A stretch of 7,783 nucleotides of DNA from an uncultured beta proteobacterium (GTDB lineage Bacteria; Pseudomonadota; Gammaproteobacteria; Burkholderiales; Burkholderiaceae_C): assembly GCA_903927495.1 (NCBI GenBank), contig CAIYNH010000438.1:1-7783 (forward strand). The letters are read 5' to 3'. This document shows positions 6,587-7,783 of this stretch, piece after piece. Positions within the stretch are counted from its first letter, which is position 1; every line of letters begins with the position of its first letter. The position numbers and the translations under genes are program-made. The notes beneath the pieces are model-generated. The model searched no databases. It was not told the origin of the DNA and was given only the letters and a program-made list of their open reading frames with translations.

Positions 6587-7177
6587 ATGAAAATTGATAC
6601 TGCTCCCGCGCAAGACATTGACTACCGCGAAGTTGACCCAACTGCAGAGTTGCTAGCGCCGGTTGCGCCCAGCAGCAGTTTCATGCTGGCGCATCCGGCC
6701 CACTTTGTGGCAATGGGCTTTGGGGCTGGCCTGAGTCCCAAAGCACCTGGCACTGCCGGCACGCTGTGGGCCTGGGGCATGTTTTTTATCATGCAACCCT
6801 GGTTGACAGAAATCCAGTGGGGCATGCTGATCGCCGCCTCCATCCCGCTGGGCTGGTGGGCCAGCACCGTGACGGCAAAGAATATGCGCGTGCTCGATCC
6901 GGGCAGCATCGTGTGGGACGAAATTGCCGCCTTTTGGCTGGTACTGTGGCTGGTTTGCCCAACTGGTTTCTGGGGACAACTGACAGCTTTTGCTTTGTTC
7001 CGGTTTTTTGATGCGGTCAAACCTGGACCTGTCCGGTGGGCTGACCAGTTGTTTCACAGTGTTGACCCGAACACCGATCCTGCCGCTTGGCGCAAGGCTG
7101 GTTGGGGCATCATGCTGGACGACTTGGTGGCCGCCTTTTGCACCCTGCTGGTCATCGCATCATGGCGCGCCTGGTAA
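6587..7177 (+). CDS. pgpA: Phosphatidylglycerophosphatase A
   Basis: Inner-membrane phosphatase that removes phosphate from phosphatidylglycerophosphate to make phosphatidylglycerol, the precursor of cardiolipin. The 196 residues carry the family motifs: GFGAGLSPKAPGTAGTL at 44-60, DPGSIVWDEIAAFW at 104-117 (with the conserved Asp-Glu pair), FRFFDAVKPGP at 138-148 and GWGIMLDDL at 172-180 (paired aspartates). Hydrophobic segments lie at about 60-72, 78-95, 113-135 and 178-192. The first 35 or so residues are a hydrophilic extension not needed for the core fold. The gene follows thiL by 21 bases and its TAA shares one base with the ATG of the next gene, so the three are very likely one transcript. 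The pairing thiL-pgpA is common in Proteobacteria. No residue of the main motifs is missing. Confidence 0.96.
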   Translation: MKIDTAPAQDIDYREVDPTAELLAPVAPSSSFMLAHPAHFVAMGFGAGLSPKAPGTAGTLWAWGMFFIMQPWLTEIQWGMLIAASIPLGWWASTVTAKNMRVLDPGSIVWDEIAAFWLVLWLVCPTGFWGQLTAFALFRFFDAVKPGPVRWADQLFHSVDPNTDPAAWRKAGWGIMLDDLVAAFCTLLVIASWRAW

Positions 7178-7689
7178 TGCTTCAGGCCCCCGATTCACTA
7201 TTACTTTCAGAGTGCTCTACGCAAGCTGCATGTGCTCTACTAGCCAATTTGCTTCTGAAAAAATATTGGCTGCTGGCAACTGCTGAAAGCTGCACTGGCG
7301 GTCTGATTGCTGCCACTTGCACCGATCTGGCAGGTTCCAGTGCCTGGTTTGAAAGAGGCTTTGTCACCTACAGCAATGAGGCAAAAACCGAGATGCTGGG
7401 CGTGGATGCTACGCTGATTGAAGCGCACGGAGCCGTCAGTCAAGAGGTGGTACGCGCCATGGCGCAAGGTGCGCTGGCACATTCACGCGCCCAAGTGGCA
7501 GTGGCCGTGACCGGTGTGGCCGGGCCCACGGGCGGCAGCGTTGCCAAACCAGTAGGCACGGTCTGGTTCGGTTTTGCTTTACCCGGCCAGGTGATCTCCG
7601 AGATGTGCTGTTTTGACGGTGACCGGGCCCAGGTACGGGCTGCAACGGTACGACAAACCTTGCTGCGGTTGGCAGAGTTGCTGGGTTAA
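7177..7689 (+). CDS. pncC: Nicotinamide-nucleotide amidase (CinA C-terminal domain, stand-alone)
   Basis: Cytoplasmic amidase that deamidates nicotinamide mononucleotide to nicotinate mononucleotide, recycling the by-product of DNA ligase for NAD synthesis. The 170 residues are only the CinA C-terminal (PncC) domain, without the N-terminal molybdopterin-like domain of full CinA. Landmarks: ATAESCTGGLIAA at 34-46, where Ser38 is in the nucleophile position; FERGFVTYSNEAKTEMLGV at 58-76, with Tyr65 and Lys70; HGAVSQEVV at 84-92; and AVTGVAGPTGG at 110-120. I chose the ATG at 7177, which overlaps the pgpA stop as TAATG; an ATG at 7162 would add five residues. Residues about 7-25 are encoded by DNA that matches the repeat inside thiL, so the first helix ahead of ATAES may have been partly built from repeat sequence. 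The 33 residues before ATAES are somewhat longer than the roughly 20 I expect for the family. Confidence 0.95.
   Translation: MLQAPDSLLLSECSTQAACALLANLLLKKYWLLATAESCTGGLIAATCTDLAGSSAWFERGFVTYSNEAKTEMLGVDATLIEAHGAVSQEVVRAMAQGALAHSRAQVAVAVTGVAGPTGGSVAKPVGTVWFGFALPGQVISEMCCFDGDRAQVRAATVRQTLLRLAELLG
7197..7250 (+). repeat. Dispersed short repeat, copy 2, in the 5' end of pncC
   Basis: Second copy of the segment found in thiL. Shared blocks include ACTATT, TTT, GCTC, ACGC, CATG, GCT, AGC and ATTT in the same order and spacing. The inverted-repeat arms are weaker here than in the thiL copy. It begins 20 bases after the pgpA stop and runs through codons 7-25 of pncC, so it may first have entered the pgpA-pncC junction. 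The frame differs from that of the thiL copy, which excludes shared protein ancestry as the cause. Confidence 0.5.
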
Positions 7690-7708
7690 TTGAAATAGGC
7701 TGGTGATG

Positions 7709-7736
7709 TTGGCAGCGCCGTGCGTTGCGTCGCCAA
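7709..7736 (+). terminator. Possible transcription terminator after pncC
   Basis: TTGGCAGCGC (7709-7718) and GCGTCGCCAA (7727-7736) can form a 10-pair stem with one A-C mismatch and one G-T wobble, closing an 8-base loop. It starts 19 bases after the pncC stop. The following plus-strand bases (AATTGAACTTTATATTT) are A+T-rich but not a clean T run, so termination strength is uncertain. Confidence 0.35.
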
Positions 7737-7755
7737 AATTGAACTTTATATTTCT

Positions 7756-7783
7756 CTATCCGCAACCGCCACAGCCGCAGTGA
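7756..7783 (-). CDS. Possible C-terminus of a convergent gene with a Cys/Gly-rich tail
   Basis: Read on the minus strand from the right edge, one frame gives HCGCGGCG and then TAG at 7756-7758. Alternating Cys and Gly at a protein's very end is a pattern seen in real metal-binding or otherwise Cys-rich proteins, and the stop lies at a sensible distance from the convergent pncC. Only eight codons are visible, so the family cannot be named and chance is a serious alternative. Confidence 0.3.

Noticed and set aside
7436..7765. A 109-codon minus-strand open frame over the end of pncC
   Set aside because: It lies mostly antisense to the well-supported pncC gene, has no recognisable domain, and its Arg/Pro/His-rich composition is typical of an antisense frame.

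Overview
The window looks like chromosomal DNA of a betaproteobacterium, most likely a member of the Comamonadaceae (Rhodoferax or Polaromonas-like). This is inferred from the protein sequences, the moderately high G+C content and the thiL-pgpA-pncC gene order; no database search was possible. All genes fall into two blocks transcribed away from each other from about 4990-5082, plus a possible fragment of a convergent gene at the right edge.

Left block (1-4989, all minus strand): in transcription order it encodes a LacI-family repressor, a secreted sugar-binding protein, two MalF/MalG-type ABC permeases and a family 1 glycoside hydrolase (beta-glucosidase type) cut by the left edge. The gene order matches the cellobiose uptake locus known from Streptomyces (cebR, cebE, cebF, cebG, bglC). 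As there, no ATPase gene lies among the visible genes. A perfect 16-bp palindrome of the LacI/CcpA operator type sits between the repressor gene and the binding-protein gene and is the obvious control site. The inferred job is uptake of a beta-glucoside or related short oligosaccharide, followed by cytoplasmic hydrolysis.

Right block (5083-7689, plus strand): a short GspC-like inner-membrane protein without a PDZ domain, then thiamine-monophosphate kinase (thiL), phosphatidylglycerophosphatase A (pgpA) and nicotinamide-nucleotide amidase (pncC, the stand-alone CinA C-terminal domain). The last three are tightly packed (21-bp gap, then a 1-base TAATG overlap) and look like a housekeeping operon.

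The most unexpected signal is a pair of about 54-bp segments, one inside thiL and one in the 5' end of pncC. They align to each other at about two thirds identity although they are read in different frames. They look like two diverged copies of a short dispersed, partly palindromic repeat that has become translated into protein. At the extreme right edge, a minus-strand frame ending in a Cys/Gly-rich tail may be the end of a convergent gene. No mobile element, CRISPR array, tRNA or rRNA was seen, and I found no clearly new multi-gene system.
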